Below are positions 37,278-46,439 of a stretch of DNA of 64,000 nt, in pieces. The stretch lies in the NCBI GenBank assembly GCA_017461445.1, contig JAFTXW010000013.1, forward strand, positions 48,311 to 112,310, in the 5' to 3' direction. A program made the translations under genes and the position numbers. Source of the stretch: Oscillospiraceae bacterium (GTDB lineage Bacteria > Bacillota > Clostridia > Oscillospirales > Oscillospiraceae). The notes below the pieces were generated by a model. The model saw only the letters and a list, made by a program, of their open reading frames with translations, was not told where the DNA came from and ran no database searches. Positions within the stretch are counted from its first letter, which is position 1; every line of letters begins with the position of its first letter.

Positions 37278-40200
37278 ATGAAAACCATTTGCAAGCGGTT
37301 GCTATCTCTTCTGCTGGTCTTCGTGTTGGTGCTGGGGCTGATGCCGTCAGTTTATGCGGCAACAGATGAAGGAACCTCTCCAACAACAGAAACTGCTACA
37401 GCAGAAACAACTGCACCCCAAGCAACTGTAACAGATGAGACAACATCCACAACCGAAACAACGGAAGCCACGGAACCAACGGAGACTACCGAAGCGACGG
37501 AAGCCACCGAAGCAACGGAGCCCTCCACAGAGCCTGATGAAGAACTTGAAGGAACGCAGTCAACTGAAGCCGCGAAGCCTGATAACGTTCCGCTCATGAT
37601 GGCAGCCAATAATGATGGTATTATGCTGGCAGCTTCCACGCAGAACAGTATTATGCTGTTTGACTTCGCGGATAATGGCAACTACACCTCTTCTCTGAAC
37701 AGCCAGATCACGGTGAAGTATAAGTGGAATGGAACCGGCAGCTCTCTGTACTGTTACCTGAAGAATTTCGGCTGGCACTTTGCCCGGTATGGAAACGTTC
37801 CTTATGCTGATGAGCCGCTTTATTGTATTGAACCCCACAGAGATTTTGCAGCCAGTACATCGGGCAACTCCGTTGACCGTGATGTTACCCTCGACGGAAG
37901 CAGCAGTACAAAAGGTGGAAGTGTCTGGTATTCGCTGAATGCCAACCGCCGGAAAGCCATTGGATTGATTCTGCTATATACAGATGAACTGTGGGACCAT
38001 TCCATCAGCGTTACAACCACTTCCAAGGCTAATAATCCCAATGTGCCTCTGAGAATGGCCGCTCAGTTCCTGATTTTCGAGATCGTGTGTGGTCTTCGTG
38101 ATGCAGATACCTTTGTGTTGAACTCCACAAATGAGTCTGGTACTGCAGGCGATATTTTCTATAACGCAGGCACAGCAGCCATATCTTACTTTGCACCGAA
38201 CTATAATAACCTGGTTTCTCTTGTTCAGTCTGCTCTGGATATCCCCAGCTTTACCAGCAGTTCCAGTGGTTCTGCTCCCGTAATTCAGATGAACAGCGAG
38301 GAGATCAGCGTTTATGATTCCAACGGTGTTCTTTCTGACTTCAGCTTTACGGATAAGGGCGGTGTTGAGTTCTACAAGTCTGGCAACACTCTGTACATTA
38401 CACAGACCGGTACGATCAACGAAAGCACGGTCCATACGGCCACCAAGTATATCCCTTCTGCAGAGAACTCTACTTACTGTCTGTGGTATATGAGCAATTC
38501 CAACTATCAGACTACGATTTCTCTGTACAGCCCTGAAAGTGGCAGCCTGAATGCCTATTTCAAAGTCAAAGGTCCTGCTGTTGGTAACCTCAGTCTGACC
38601 AAAACCACGGAGGATGGCTCGAACCTGAGCGGCTGGCGCTTCGGCATCTACTCTAATTCTGCCTGCACCAGTCTGGTATCGGGTCCTCATACGACTGGAT
38701 CTACCGGAAAGATCAATATTTCCGGTCTCACAGCAGGTACCTACTATGTAAAGGAGCTCGGTCATACTGATTCTGCAATCAATTCCAAGTATGTCTGCTC
38801 CAGCACAAATCCCCAGAAGGTCACGATTTCTGCCGGCAGTACTGCGTCTGTGTCTTTTGTGAACAAGCTGAACCAGGGTAACCTGGCGCTGACAAAAACC
38901 ACGAGCGATAATCAGAACTTGTCAGGCTGGCGGTTCAGTATTTTCTCTGACTCTGCCTGCAGCACTTTGGTGTCCGGACCCCATACGACCGATGCAAACG
39001 GTAAGATTTCTGTGACCGGTCTTACTCCCGGTACGTATTATGTCAAGGAAATCGGACATTCCAATGCCACTATCAATTCCCAGTATGTGTGCTCCAGTAC
39101 CAATCCTCAAAAGGTGACCATTACCCTTGGTCAAACGGCTTCTGTTTCTTTCGTAAATAAACTGAACCAGGGTAATCTGGCTCTGACGAAAGTAACTGAC
39201 GACAATAAGAATCTGTCTGGATGGCAGTTCAGTATTTACTCTGACGCAGCCTGCAGTAAACTGGTGTCCGGTCCTCATACTACCGATGCAAATGGCAAGA
39301 TCTCTGTGACCGGCATTACTCCTGGTACTTATTATGTCAAGGAAATCGGTCATACCAATTCCAGCATCAATTCCCAGTATGTATGTTCCAGTACCAATCC
39401 CCAGCAGGTGACCATAAACCTGGGCGGTACTGCAACTGTGAGCTTCACCAATAAGATCAGGACCGGCAATTTCAGTCTGACAAAGACGACAGATAGCGGT
39501 ACAGATCTGGCCGGCTGGAAGTTCGGCATCTATTCGGATGCTTCCTGCACCACACTTGTTTCCGGCCCTCATACGACGGATTCCAGTGGTAAGATCTCTG
39601 TGACTGGTTTGAAGATCGGAACCTATTATGTCAAAGAGCTGGGGCATACGGATTCCGCTATTGAGGCTATGTACAGCTGCAACAGCGAGAATCCCCAGAA
39701 GGTGACCATCACTTATGGCGGTACAGCTTCTGTCAGCTTCCAGAACTCCAGAGAACCGGGCTCCGTGAAGATCGTCAAGAAGACGAACACCGGAACCAAC
39801 CTGAATGGTTGGCAGATCGGAATCTATACGGATTCTGCCTGTAGCAAACCCATTTCCGGATCTCCGTTTACAACAGGCTCGGACGGTACCATTACCATCA
39901 ATGATCTGATGCCCCAGACTCTGTATGCAAAGGAACTTCCTGTGTCGGATCCTTACTGGATCGTGGATTCTTCCGTACAGACCATCAGGGTTACTTCCGA
40001 TGCTACTGCCACTGTGACCTTCACGAATAACCATTATGGTGACCTTCGGATCAAGAAGAATGCAGTAAACGGCAGTGCAGAGGACTGGAGCTTCCAGATC
40101 CTGAATGCCAACAAGGAACTGGTTGAGACCATCACCACCGGAGCCGACGGCTATGCAACTTCCCGAAAGCTGCTGCCGGGTAAGTATTACGTGGTGGAAG

Positions 40201-41600
40201 TTCATGACCGGGATGAGAACTACTGGACCTATGACGCAAATGTTGAGCAGCAGGTGACCGTCACCGCAGGCAAACAGGCAGCAGTCACTTATACCAATGA
40301 ATGCTTCGGCAGGATTGAATTCCAGAAAACAACCAATACCGGGAATCAGCTGGACGGCTGGACATTCCGGGTCAAGGATGAGGATGGAAACCACATTGGC
40401 GACTTCACCACAGATGAAAACGGATATGCAACCACCGGTAAGCTGAAACCTGGTCGCTATCTGATCGTGGAGGTCAATAATGGCGATGACTACTGGAATT
40501 GCGAGCTGGGCTACCATGATGTGGTAGTGATTGCTGGTGAAACTGCAGTAGATAAGTGGCATAACAGAGAACAGGGTCTTGCCTGGTTCCACAAGTCCAC
40601 CAATACAGGCGAGTCTCTGGAAGGCTGGATCATCACCATCTACTCTGACAAAGAATGTACCAAAGAGGTAACTACTGTTACGACCCGTGAGGACGGTAGG
40701 GTCGGTGCGTACCTGGACCCCGGTGTATATTACGCAAAAGAAACCGGTGATACGGAAGGCAGATTCGAAAATGAGTACTGGCTGGTAGATGAGTCTGTCC
40801 AGGAATTTGAGATCAAGCCTCATGAGGATGTTGAAATTTTCTTCGTCAATACCCAGTATGGCAAGCTGAAGATCGTGAAGACCATGCCCTCCGGAGGCCC
40901 TGTTGCAGGCTGGAAGTTCATTATCCGGGATGAGGCAGGGGAGGAGGTCGAAGGTTCTCCCTTCACCACCAACGAAGATGGTCTGATTACCAGCAACAAC
41001 CTTCTGCCCGGTACTTATACCGTTGAAGAAGTCATTCCGGAAGACAGCCCTTATATGTGCATTACAGAGAATCCCCAGACGGTGACTTTGATGCTCGGAA
41101 AAACCACTGAAGTGGAATTTATCAATGTTCTGAATTCCGGCAAGATCTCTATCAAGAAGGTGGATACCAGCGGTGAGCCTCTGGCCGGTGCAGAATTCCT
41201 TCTGGAGTGGTCCAAGGACGGCAGTGTCTGGACCCCTGTCGTCAGAACGGATTCCGAGTATGCCAAGGAAGGTACCTGCAACAGTCCTGGTATCGCAGAT
41301 GGCAAACTGACTTCCGATGCCGATGGCATGGTTACCTTTACCGGCCTGCATCCGTCTTATCTCTATCGTCTGACCGAAACCAAGGCCCCGGATGGCTATC
41401 AGCTGCTTACGGATTATGCCTATGAGGGTGGGCTTCCCATGGATGAGGACATGACAGTCGAGCTGACTGTGGTAAATGTTCGAGTCTTTGAGATGCCGGA
41501 AACCGGTTCCAAGTCTCTGATCCTGATGCCTGTCTCTCTGGCACTTGCCTGCGGTCTGTGCGCAGTATTCCTGTTCCTGAATAAGCGGAACAAGCGGTAA
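37278..41600 (+). CDS. Giant sortase-anchored adhesin: thioester domain plus ten Cna-B/SpaA modules
   Basis: This 1440 aa surface protein starts with a signal peptide (ending near VYA, residue 27) and a Thr/Glu-rich stalk (TTEATEATE type). A thioester-type domain follows (about residues 120-290), with the candidate Cys in YCIEP and Gln in AAQFLIFEI. Ten Cna-B/SpaA-like modules then run to the C-terminus. The first four are near-identical (LTK, YYVKE and VSFVNK supply the Lys, Glu and Asn expected for isopeptide bonds). The protein ends MPETG, a hydrophobic helix and RNKR, a sortase signal. It is probably the tip adhesin of the pilus built by the next genes. Confidence 0.88.
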   Translation: MKTICKRLLSLLLVFVLVLGLMPSVYAATDEGTSPTTETATAETTAPQATVTDETTSTTETTEATEPTETTEATEATEATEPSTEPDEELEGTQSTEAAKPDNVPLMMAANNDGIMLAASTQNSIMLFDFADNGNYTSSLNSQITVKYKWNGTGSSLYCYLKNFGWHFARYGNVPYADEPLYCIEPHRDFAASTSGNSVDRDVTLDGSSSTKGGSVWYSLNANRRKAIGLILLYTDELWDHSISVTTTSKANNPNVPLRMAAQFLIFEIVCGLRDADTFVLNSTNESGTAGDIFYNAGTAAISYFAPNYNNLVSLVQSALDIPSFTSSSSGSAPVIQMNSEEISVYDSNGVLSDFSFTDKGGVEFYKSGNTLYITQTGTINESTVHTATKYIPSAENSTYCLWYMSNSNYQTTISLYSPESGSLNAYFKVKGPAVGNLSLTKTTEDGSNLSGWRFGIYSNSACTSLVSGPHTTGSTGKINISGLTAGTYYVKELGHTDSAINSKYVCSSTNPQKVTISAGSTASVSFVNKLNQGNLALTKTTSDNQNLSGWRFSIFSDSACSTLVSGPHTTDANGKISVTGLTPGTYYVKEIGHSNATINSQYVCSSTNPQKVTITLGQTASVSFVNKLNQGNLALTKVTDDNKNLSGWQFSIYSDAACSKLVSGPHTTDANGKISVTGITPGTYYVKEIGHTNSSINSQYVCSSTNPQQVTINLGGTATVSFTNKIRTGNFSLTKTTDSGTDLAGWKFGIYSDASCTTLVSGPHTTDSSGKISVTGLKIGTYYVKELGHTDSAIEAMYSCNSENPQKVTITYGGTASVSFQNSREPGSVKIVKKTNTGTNLNGWQIGIYTDSACSKPISGSPFTTGSDGTITINDLMPQTLYAKELPVSDPYWIVDSSVQTIRVTSDATATVTFTNNHYGDLRIKKNAVNGSAEDWSFQILNANKELVETITTGADGYATSRKLLPGKYYVVEVHDRDENYWTYDANVEQQVTVTAGKQAAVTYTNECFGRIEFQKTTNTGNQLDGWTFRVKDEDGNHIGDFTTDENGYATTGKLKPGRYLIVEVNNGDDYWNCELGYHDVVVIAGETAVDKWHNREQGLAWFHKSTNTGESLEGWIITIYSDKECTKEVTTVTTREDGRVGAYLDPGVYYAKETGDTEGRFENEYWLVDESVQEFEIKPHEDVEIFFVNTQYGKLKIVKTMPSGGPVAGWKFIIRDEAGEEVEGSPFTTNEDGLITSNNLLPGTYTVEEVIPEDSPYMCITENPQTVTLMLGKTTEVEFINVLNSGKISIKKVDTSGEPLAGAEFLLEWSKDGSVWTPVVRTDSEYAKEGTCNSPGIADGKLTSDADGMVTFTGLHPSYLYRLTETKAPDGYQLLTDYAYEGGLPMDEDMTVELTVVNVRVFEMPETGSKSLILMPVSLALACGLCAVFLFLNKRNKR

Positions 41601-41616
41601 AGGAGTGGAAAACAAA

Positions 41617-41667
41617 ATGAACCCATATTACAGAGCCATGGATCGTCCCTGGCTTTTTTGTTTCTAA
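41617..41667 (+). CDS. Candidate 16-aa leader peptide across a terminator
   Basis: AAGGAG eleven bases upstream precedes ATG 41617. The reading frame MNPYYRAMDRPWLFCF runs through the terminator hairpin (41634-41654) and its T-run. It could be an attenuation leader for the major pilin gene. Evidence is only its position and RBS. Confidence 0.3.
   Translation: MNPYYRAMDRPWLFCF
41634..41659 (+). terminator. Terminator-like hairpin between adhesin and pilin genes
   Basis: AGCCATGG/CCCTGGCT (one mismatch) with a 5-base loop is followed by TTTTTT. Confidence 0.75.
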
Positions 41668-41720
41668 CCTCCTACGAACATACTTCATTCCATCAAATTA
41701 TGAAAGGATCTTGATACCTT

Positions 41721-43856
41721 ATGAAAACCATGAAGAAGATTTTTGCCATGTGTCTGGCGCTTATGATGATCGTTTCCTGTATCCCTACCGTATATGCGGC
41801 TGACCACGAAGATTATGTGGCACCTCCCGTGGACCCTGCGCTGATCGATGAGTCTGCTGTCGGCTCCCTGACCGTGTACAAATACGATATCACCAACGCC
41901 GAAAAGGACGGCGTCTGGGACTCCAGTTATGTCAGCACCGGTGTCTATGATGAGAACGTCAACAAGACTCTGGGCGAAGCTGTCCGGGCCGGTGACACCG
42001 ACAACAAGTCCGACCTGGGTAACGGCGGCGAGAGCTACGGTTATGCCATCGCCGGTGTTGAGTTTACATACCTGCGGGTAGCCGATATTATCCAGTTCAC
42101 TGAATCCACTGCTGATGGCCTGACCTCTGAGCACGTGGAAGTCCTGTATGGTATCGATAAGACCAAGGGCGCTGACCTGCTGAAGGCTCTGGGCCTGGAG
42201 AACGGCGGTAAGCGTTACACCAATGCAGATCAGCTGGATGAGAGCAAGTATTTCTACCAGTCTGATGTCCTGATCGATGCCTTGGCAGCTGCCCTGGAAG
42301 CCAATTCCACCACTGTGAAGAACGCTCTGGAAACCTACATTACCTCCAATAATGGTACTGCAATGCCCCTGACCAATGCCTATGGCAAGACTGAAGCTAC
42401 TGATCTGGAACTGGGCCTGTATCTGGTTGTTGAAACTCTGGTCCCTGAAATGGTCACCAGCACCTGCAATCCTTTCTTCATCAGCATTCCTATGACCTCT
42501 GTCAACGGCGATAATGCCACCGATGGCGGCACCCGTTGGATCTACGATGTCACCATCTACCCGAAAAATGCCACTGGAATTCCCAGCCTGGAGAAGACCC
42601 TGCGTGAGAACGTGAATGACACCGGTAAGAATGATGGCAGCTCCGATGATATCGATGACGGCTATGCCCATACCGGCACTGCTTCTGACGGCGACGTCAT
42701 TGACTACCAGATCATCTCCTCTCTGCCTGCCATTACCTCTGAGAGCACTTATCTGGACTGCTATACCTTCATTGATACTCTGTCTCCCGGTCTGACCTAC
42801 AACAAGAATGATGTCGTCATCGAATTCTTTAAGGATGCAGACTGCACCGATCTGATCACTACCTGGACTCAGGCTGACGGCAAGTTCAACGTTACCTACA
42901 ATACTACCACCGCCAAGGAATCCACCATGACCATTGAGATGACCGAGCGTGGCCTGGCAGAAATCAACACTGCCAAGACTGTTTACACCGGCAGCTCCAT
43001 GGTCAACTCCGGTTACTCCGACTGCACCATCCGCATCACCTACGCTGCAACCATGAATTCCGACGATTCTGTTGTTTACGGTGATTCCGGCAACCCCAAC
43101 AAGGTCGTCCTGACCTGGAAGCGTTCCTCCGATGCATACTACGACACTCTGATCGATGACGCACACGTCTTTACCTATGCTGTTGAGCTGACCAAGCTGT
43201 TCTCCGACGGCCAAGGCAAGTTCGAGAATGTTGAGTTCCTCATGCAGAATGCCAACGACGGCTACTACGTTAAGGCTGAACTGAATGAGGAAGAGGGCGT
43301 CTACTACGTTGTCGACCATGTTGCTGACAAGGCTGATGCTACCCACTTTATCCCTGTTGCCAATGCTGACAAGACCCAGGGCCTGGTTATCGTCAAGGGC
43401 CTGGAGGATGACACCTATCTGATCACTGAGGTCAAGACCGATAATGGTTATACCCTGCTGAAGGACTCCATCGAAATTGAAATCACCCAGGTCGAGACCT
43501 CTCACATCTGTGATATCTATGAAGATGATGTCCTGGGCCTGATTCAGAACGATCCCCGTTATGCAACTATCATCAACGACACCGGCGATCTGAAGAATAT
43601 GCCCCAGACTCATCTGGAGCACCATCTGCTGACCGCATCCGCTACTGTCGATGGTAATGATGTCAACATGCTGGCAGATGACGGCAGCGTCAATGCTTCC
43701 GTACCTCTGAAGGTCGTCAATACCAAGGGATTCGACCTGCCCCAGACCGGTGATCATGGCACCTGGATGTTCAGCGTCATCGGCATCGTTCTGATGGCCG
43801 GTGCTGCAGTCATCCTGTTCACCGTGACCCGCAAGAAGAACACCAACCGTCAGTAA
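41721..43856 (+). CDS. LPXTG-anchored major pilin (SpaA/SpaH type)
   Basis: This 711 aa protein has a signal peptide (VYAAD near residue 27), a fimbrial N-terminal domain, the pilin motif TIYPKNATG (near residue 278, its Lys being the polymerisation site), and an E-box-like YLITEVKTDNGYTLL (near residue 575). An LPQTG sortase signal and membrane helix close the protein. The codon use is more biased to preferred codons than in neighbouring genes, suggesting high expression as the shaft pilin. The two class C sortases follow. Confidence 0.9.
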   Translation: MKTMKKIFAMCLALMMIVSCIPTVYAADHEDYVAPPVDPALIDESAVGSLTVYKYDITNAEKDGVWDSSYVSTGVYDENVNKTLGEAVRAGDTDNKSDLGNGGESYGYAIAGVEFTYLRVADIIQFTESTADGLTSEHVEVLYGIDKTKGADLLKALGLENGGKRYTNADQLDESKYFYQSDVLIDALAAALEANSTTVKNALETYITSNNGTAMPLTNAYGKTEATDLELGLYLVVETLVPEMVTSTCNPFFISIPMTSVNGDNATDGGTRWIYDVTIYPKNATGIPSLEKTLRENVNDTGKNDGSSDDIDDGYAHTGTASDGDVIDYQIISSLPAITSESTYLDCYTFIDTLSPGLTYNKNDVVIEFFKDADCTDLITTWTQADGKFNVTYNTTTAKESTMTIEMTERGLAEINTAKTVYTGSSMVNSGYSDCTIRITYAATMNSDDSVVYGDSGNPNKVVLTWKRSSDAYYDTLIDDAHVFTYAVELTKLFSDGQGKFENVEFLMQNANDGYYVKAELNEEEGVYYVVDHVADKADATHFIPVANADKTQGLVIVKGLEDDTYLITEVKTDNGYTLLKDSIEIEITQVETSHICDIYEDDVLGLIQNDPRYATIINDTGDLKNMPQTHLEHHLLTASATVDGNDVNMLADDGSVNASVPLKVVNTKGFDLPQTGDHGTWMFSVIGIVLMAGAAVILFTVTRKKNTNRQ

Positions 43857-43861
43857 GCATC

Positions 43862-43894
43862 AACCCCCGGGATGTGAATGCATCCCGGGGGTTT
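43862..43894 (+). terminator. Strong hairpin between pilin and sortase genes
   Basis: AACCCCCGGGATG/CATCCCGGGGGTT is a perfect 13-bp stem with a 6-base loop, followed only by TT(T)CCC. It probably ends or attenuates most pilin transcripts. Confidence 0.75.
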
Positions 43895-43910
43895 CCCGGA
43901 AGGAGGAACC

Positions 43911-44786
43911 ATTACGAAGAAGAAGGTTTGGACCATAGCCGGTGCTGTGCTGATGTTCCTGCTGGCACTGGGAATTACACTGTATCCGCTCATCAGTACC
44001 TGGTATAACGAGCGGCACCAGTCCGAGATCCATACCCATTATGTAGAAGTCGTGGAGAATGCCGATAAGTCTGAAATAATCACGGCCAGAAGAAAAGCAA
44101 ATGAGTATAACGCATCCATTGTCCCGGGTGCCATGATCGAAGAGTCCTTTACCCAGGAAGCAATGCTTGCAGCTGCGGAAGACTATGATAACCAGCTGAA
44201 TTTGGGTGGAGACGGAATCATGGGTTACGTTGAGATCCCTTTGATCAAAGTTAACCTGCCTATCTACCATGGTACGGATTCAGAAACGTTGGATGCGGGC
44301 ATCGGTCATCTGCTGGGCACATCTCTTCCGGTGGGTGGCAACAGCACACATACCGTTCTAACCGCACATTCCGGCATGGCCAATCAGAAGCTTTTTTCTG
44401 ATTTGGATAAGCTCAAGAAAGGTGACGTTTTTTACCTGCGGGTTCTGGATGAAAATCTTGCCTATCAGGTGGAAGAGATCAATACGGTTCTCCCGCATGA
44501 ATCAGAACTTCTGGAGATCACGGAAGGAGAGGACTATTGCACGCTTGTAACCTGCACTCCATTCGGGATCAATACCCACAGGCTGCTGGTGCGAGGTACA
44601 CGGATTCCTTACGAAGAAGCCGAAGAAATCGTAGAAGAGCAGATTCAGTTTGAGGAAAAGCCGACATCAACCTGGATGGAGCAGTATTTACTGGGCCTGT
44701 TCTATGGCAGTGGCGTTGTCATTGCAGCAGGAATCGTCTACCTGATTTATCGTTCCAAAAAGAGGGGGAAATATGAGGAAGATTAG
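43911..44786 (+). CDS. Class C sortase (pilin polymerase) 1
   Basis: This transpeptidase links pilins (about 291 aa). Catalytic residues are His in LTAHSG, Cys in TLVTCTPFG and Arg in HRLLVRG. It has N- and C-terminal membrane helices, as in pilus sortases. The natural N-terminus is TKKKVWTIAGAV. AAGGAGG (43900-43906) lies just before ATT 43911 and ACG 43914, and no ATG/GTG/TTG fits it. An ATG at 43878 lies inside the hairpin without RBS. A non-canonical ATT or ACG start is therefore possible. Confidence 0.88.
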   Translation: MTKKKVWTIAGAVLMFLLALGITLYPLISTWYNERHQSEIHTHYVEVVENADKSEIITARRKANEYNASIVPGAMIEESFTQEAMLAAAEDYDNQLNLGGDGIMGYVEIPLIKVNLPIYHGTDSETLDAGIGHLLGTSLPVGGNSTHTVLTAHSGMANQKLFSDLDKLKKGDVFYLRVLDENLAYQVEEINTVLPHESELLEITEGEDYCTLVTCTPFGINTHRLLVRGTRIPYEEAEEIVEEQIQFEEKPTSTWMEQYLLGLFYGSGVVIAAGIVYLIYRSKKRGKYEED

Positions 44787-45555
44787 AACCTTAATTGTAT
44801 TTCTCACTGTGATGGTATTCTTTGCTGGTTTAAGTGTATTCGCATATCCGTTTGTGAACGGAATGCTGGTAGACCATAGGATAAAAATCAACGCTCAGAA
44901 TTTTCTGAGTTGGGTAGAGACAGAGCAGTATATCCCAGATCCATCTGAAAGTCAGGTTATTCTGGAAACTGAAGAAGTTTGTATTCCTGATCAGTACCCT
45001 GAGCTTTGGCTGGATATGCAGGCTTATAACCAGAATATCTACCGCACCGTCCAGATTGCGCTTGATGGAAAGAGCGCTTACGAGGAACCGAGTTTTATTC
45101 TATCTGAGTATGGGCTGGAGGATGAGATCTTTGCCGTTCTCTCCATACCGGTTTTGGAAATCGAAATGCCGGTTTACTTAGGCGCCACAAGCAAGCATAT
45201 GGCAGATGGTGCAGCCGTCATGAGCCAAACCAGTATTCCTATCGGCGGGGAAAATACTAACGCAGTCATAGCTGGTCACAGAGGGTGGAACGGAGCCCAT
45301 TATTTCCTGTACATCAACAAGCTGAAAGAAGGCGACCAGATCACAATCACTAACCTCTGGGAAACGCTAACCTACGAGGTAAGTGAGATTCAGATTATCA
45401 TGCCCTATGAAGTGGAAAAGATCCATATTCAGCCGGACCGAGATCTTGTGACACTGCTCAGCTGCCATCCTCCCGGTTCCGGAGGCAAGCAAAGATATTT
45501 GGTTATTTGTGAAAGGATAGAAAATGAATCTGATACTGAAGTCATCGATCAATAA
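44773..45555 (+). CDS. Class C-like sortase 2
   Basis: This 260 aa sortase overlaps the first by 14 bp. It has an N-terminal membrane helix, His in IAGHRGW, Cys in TLLSCHPPG and Arg in KQRYLVICER. There is no clear C-terminal helix. It probably attaches the second pilin/adhesin or anchors the pilus. Confidence 0.88.
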   Translation: MRKIRTLIVFLTVMVFFAGLSVFAYPFVNGMLVDHRIKINAQNFLSWVETEQYIPDPSESQVILETEEVCIPDQYPELWLDMQAYNQNIYRTVQIALDGKSAYEEPSFILSEYGLEDEIFAVLSIPVLEIEMPVYLGATSKHMADGAAVMSQTSIPIGGENTNAVIAGHRGWNGAHYFLYINKLKEGDQITITNLWETLTYEVSEIQIIMPYEVEKIHIQPDRDLVTLLSCHPPGSGGKQRYLVICERIENESDTEVIDQ

Positions 45556-46411
45556 AAAGAGAAAAGAATTCGACGCAACGAGCATCGGAAGAACGATTCC
45601 CAAGGGCATTTTGGATGGTGTTACTGAGTTTCTGGATATTCCCTACATCAAAGATGGAGACCGCGCCCATATGCTGGATATGTATTGTCCCACCAGTCAT
45701 GAAGAGCAGGTGCCTGTCATTGTCAATATTCACGGCGGAGGCCTGATCATGGGGAGCAAAGAATTCAACCGCCACTTCTGCCTGAGGCTATGCAACCATG
45801 GATATCTCGTTTTTTCCATTGAGTACCGACTGTGTCCAGAAACCACTGTCTTTGGCCAGCTTCAGGACATTGCAGCAGCCATGAACTACATAGATAAAAT
45901 GATTCCCAAATTCCGAGGTACACCAGGGATCGTTCATGTGGTTGGGGATAGTGCCGGAGCATTCCTTGCCCTTTACACCGCTGCAATTCAGCGTAACCCC
46001 ATGCTGGCCAGAGCGTCTGGTGTGCGCCCCTCTTATCTGGAAATCCAGTCCATGGCATTAATCAGCGGCATGTTTTACACGACCCGAAAGGACAGTATCG
46101 GTCTGTTCCTTCCGAAAGCGCTGTATGGCGAGGGGTATAAGAGCCATGCATTCTATCCCTATCTGGATCCTTCCGTTCCTGCTGTCGGTCTGTCGCTACC
46201 GCCGTGTATGCTGATTACAAGCAAAAGGGATAAACTCTTTAGCTACACCAAAGATCTCTCGCAGGCACTACATCGTTGTGGCACACCTCACACACTGAAA
46301 AACTACGGGGATGATCCCAATTTATATCATGCTTTCTGTGTCTTTGAACCGGAACTGCCGGAGAGCAGAATGGTCATCCACGACATCATCAATTTTTTCC
46401 GGGAAAACTAA
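45524..46411 (+). CDS. Alpha/beta hydrolase (HSL-type esterase) in the pilus operon
   Basis: This 295 aa protein has the oxyanion motif HGGG (near residue 71), the nucleophile motif GDSAG (near residue 145), a probable catalytic Asp in SKRDKL and His in YHAF. It overlaps sortase 2 by 32 bp, so it is co-translated. There is no signal peptide. An esterase is unusual among sortase pilus genes. It may modify a pilus ligand or small molecule (inference). Confidence 0.82.
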   Translation: MNLILKSSINKKRKEFDATSIGRTIPKGILDGVTEFLDIPYIKDGDRAHMLDMYCPTSHEEQVPVIVNIHGGGLIMGSKEFNRHFCLRLCNHGYLVFSIEYRLCPETTVFGQLQDIAAAMNYIDKMIPKFRGTPGIVHVVGDSAGAFLALYTAAIQRNPMLARASGVRPSYLEIQSMALISGMFYTTRKDSIGLFLPKALYGEGYKSHAFYPYLDPSVPAVGLSLPPCMLITSKRDKLFSYTKDLSQALHRCGTPHTLKNYGDDPNLYHAFCVFEPELPESRMVIHDIINFFREN

Positions 46412-46439
46412 CTATTTTATTCTATTGGAGGAAAATGAA

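Noticed and set aside
37278-41600. CRISPR-like array in the repetitive adhesin gene
   Set aside because: The repeats are about 290 bp coding modules with no short direct repeat-spacer pattern.
38922-43757. Long minus-strand frames opposite the adhesin and pilin genes
   Set aside because: Their open length follows from the repeat and codon bias of the plus-strand genes; no RBS or domain is seen.
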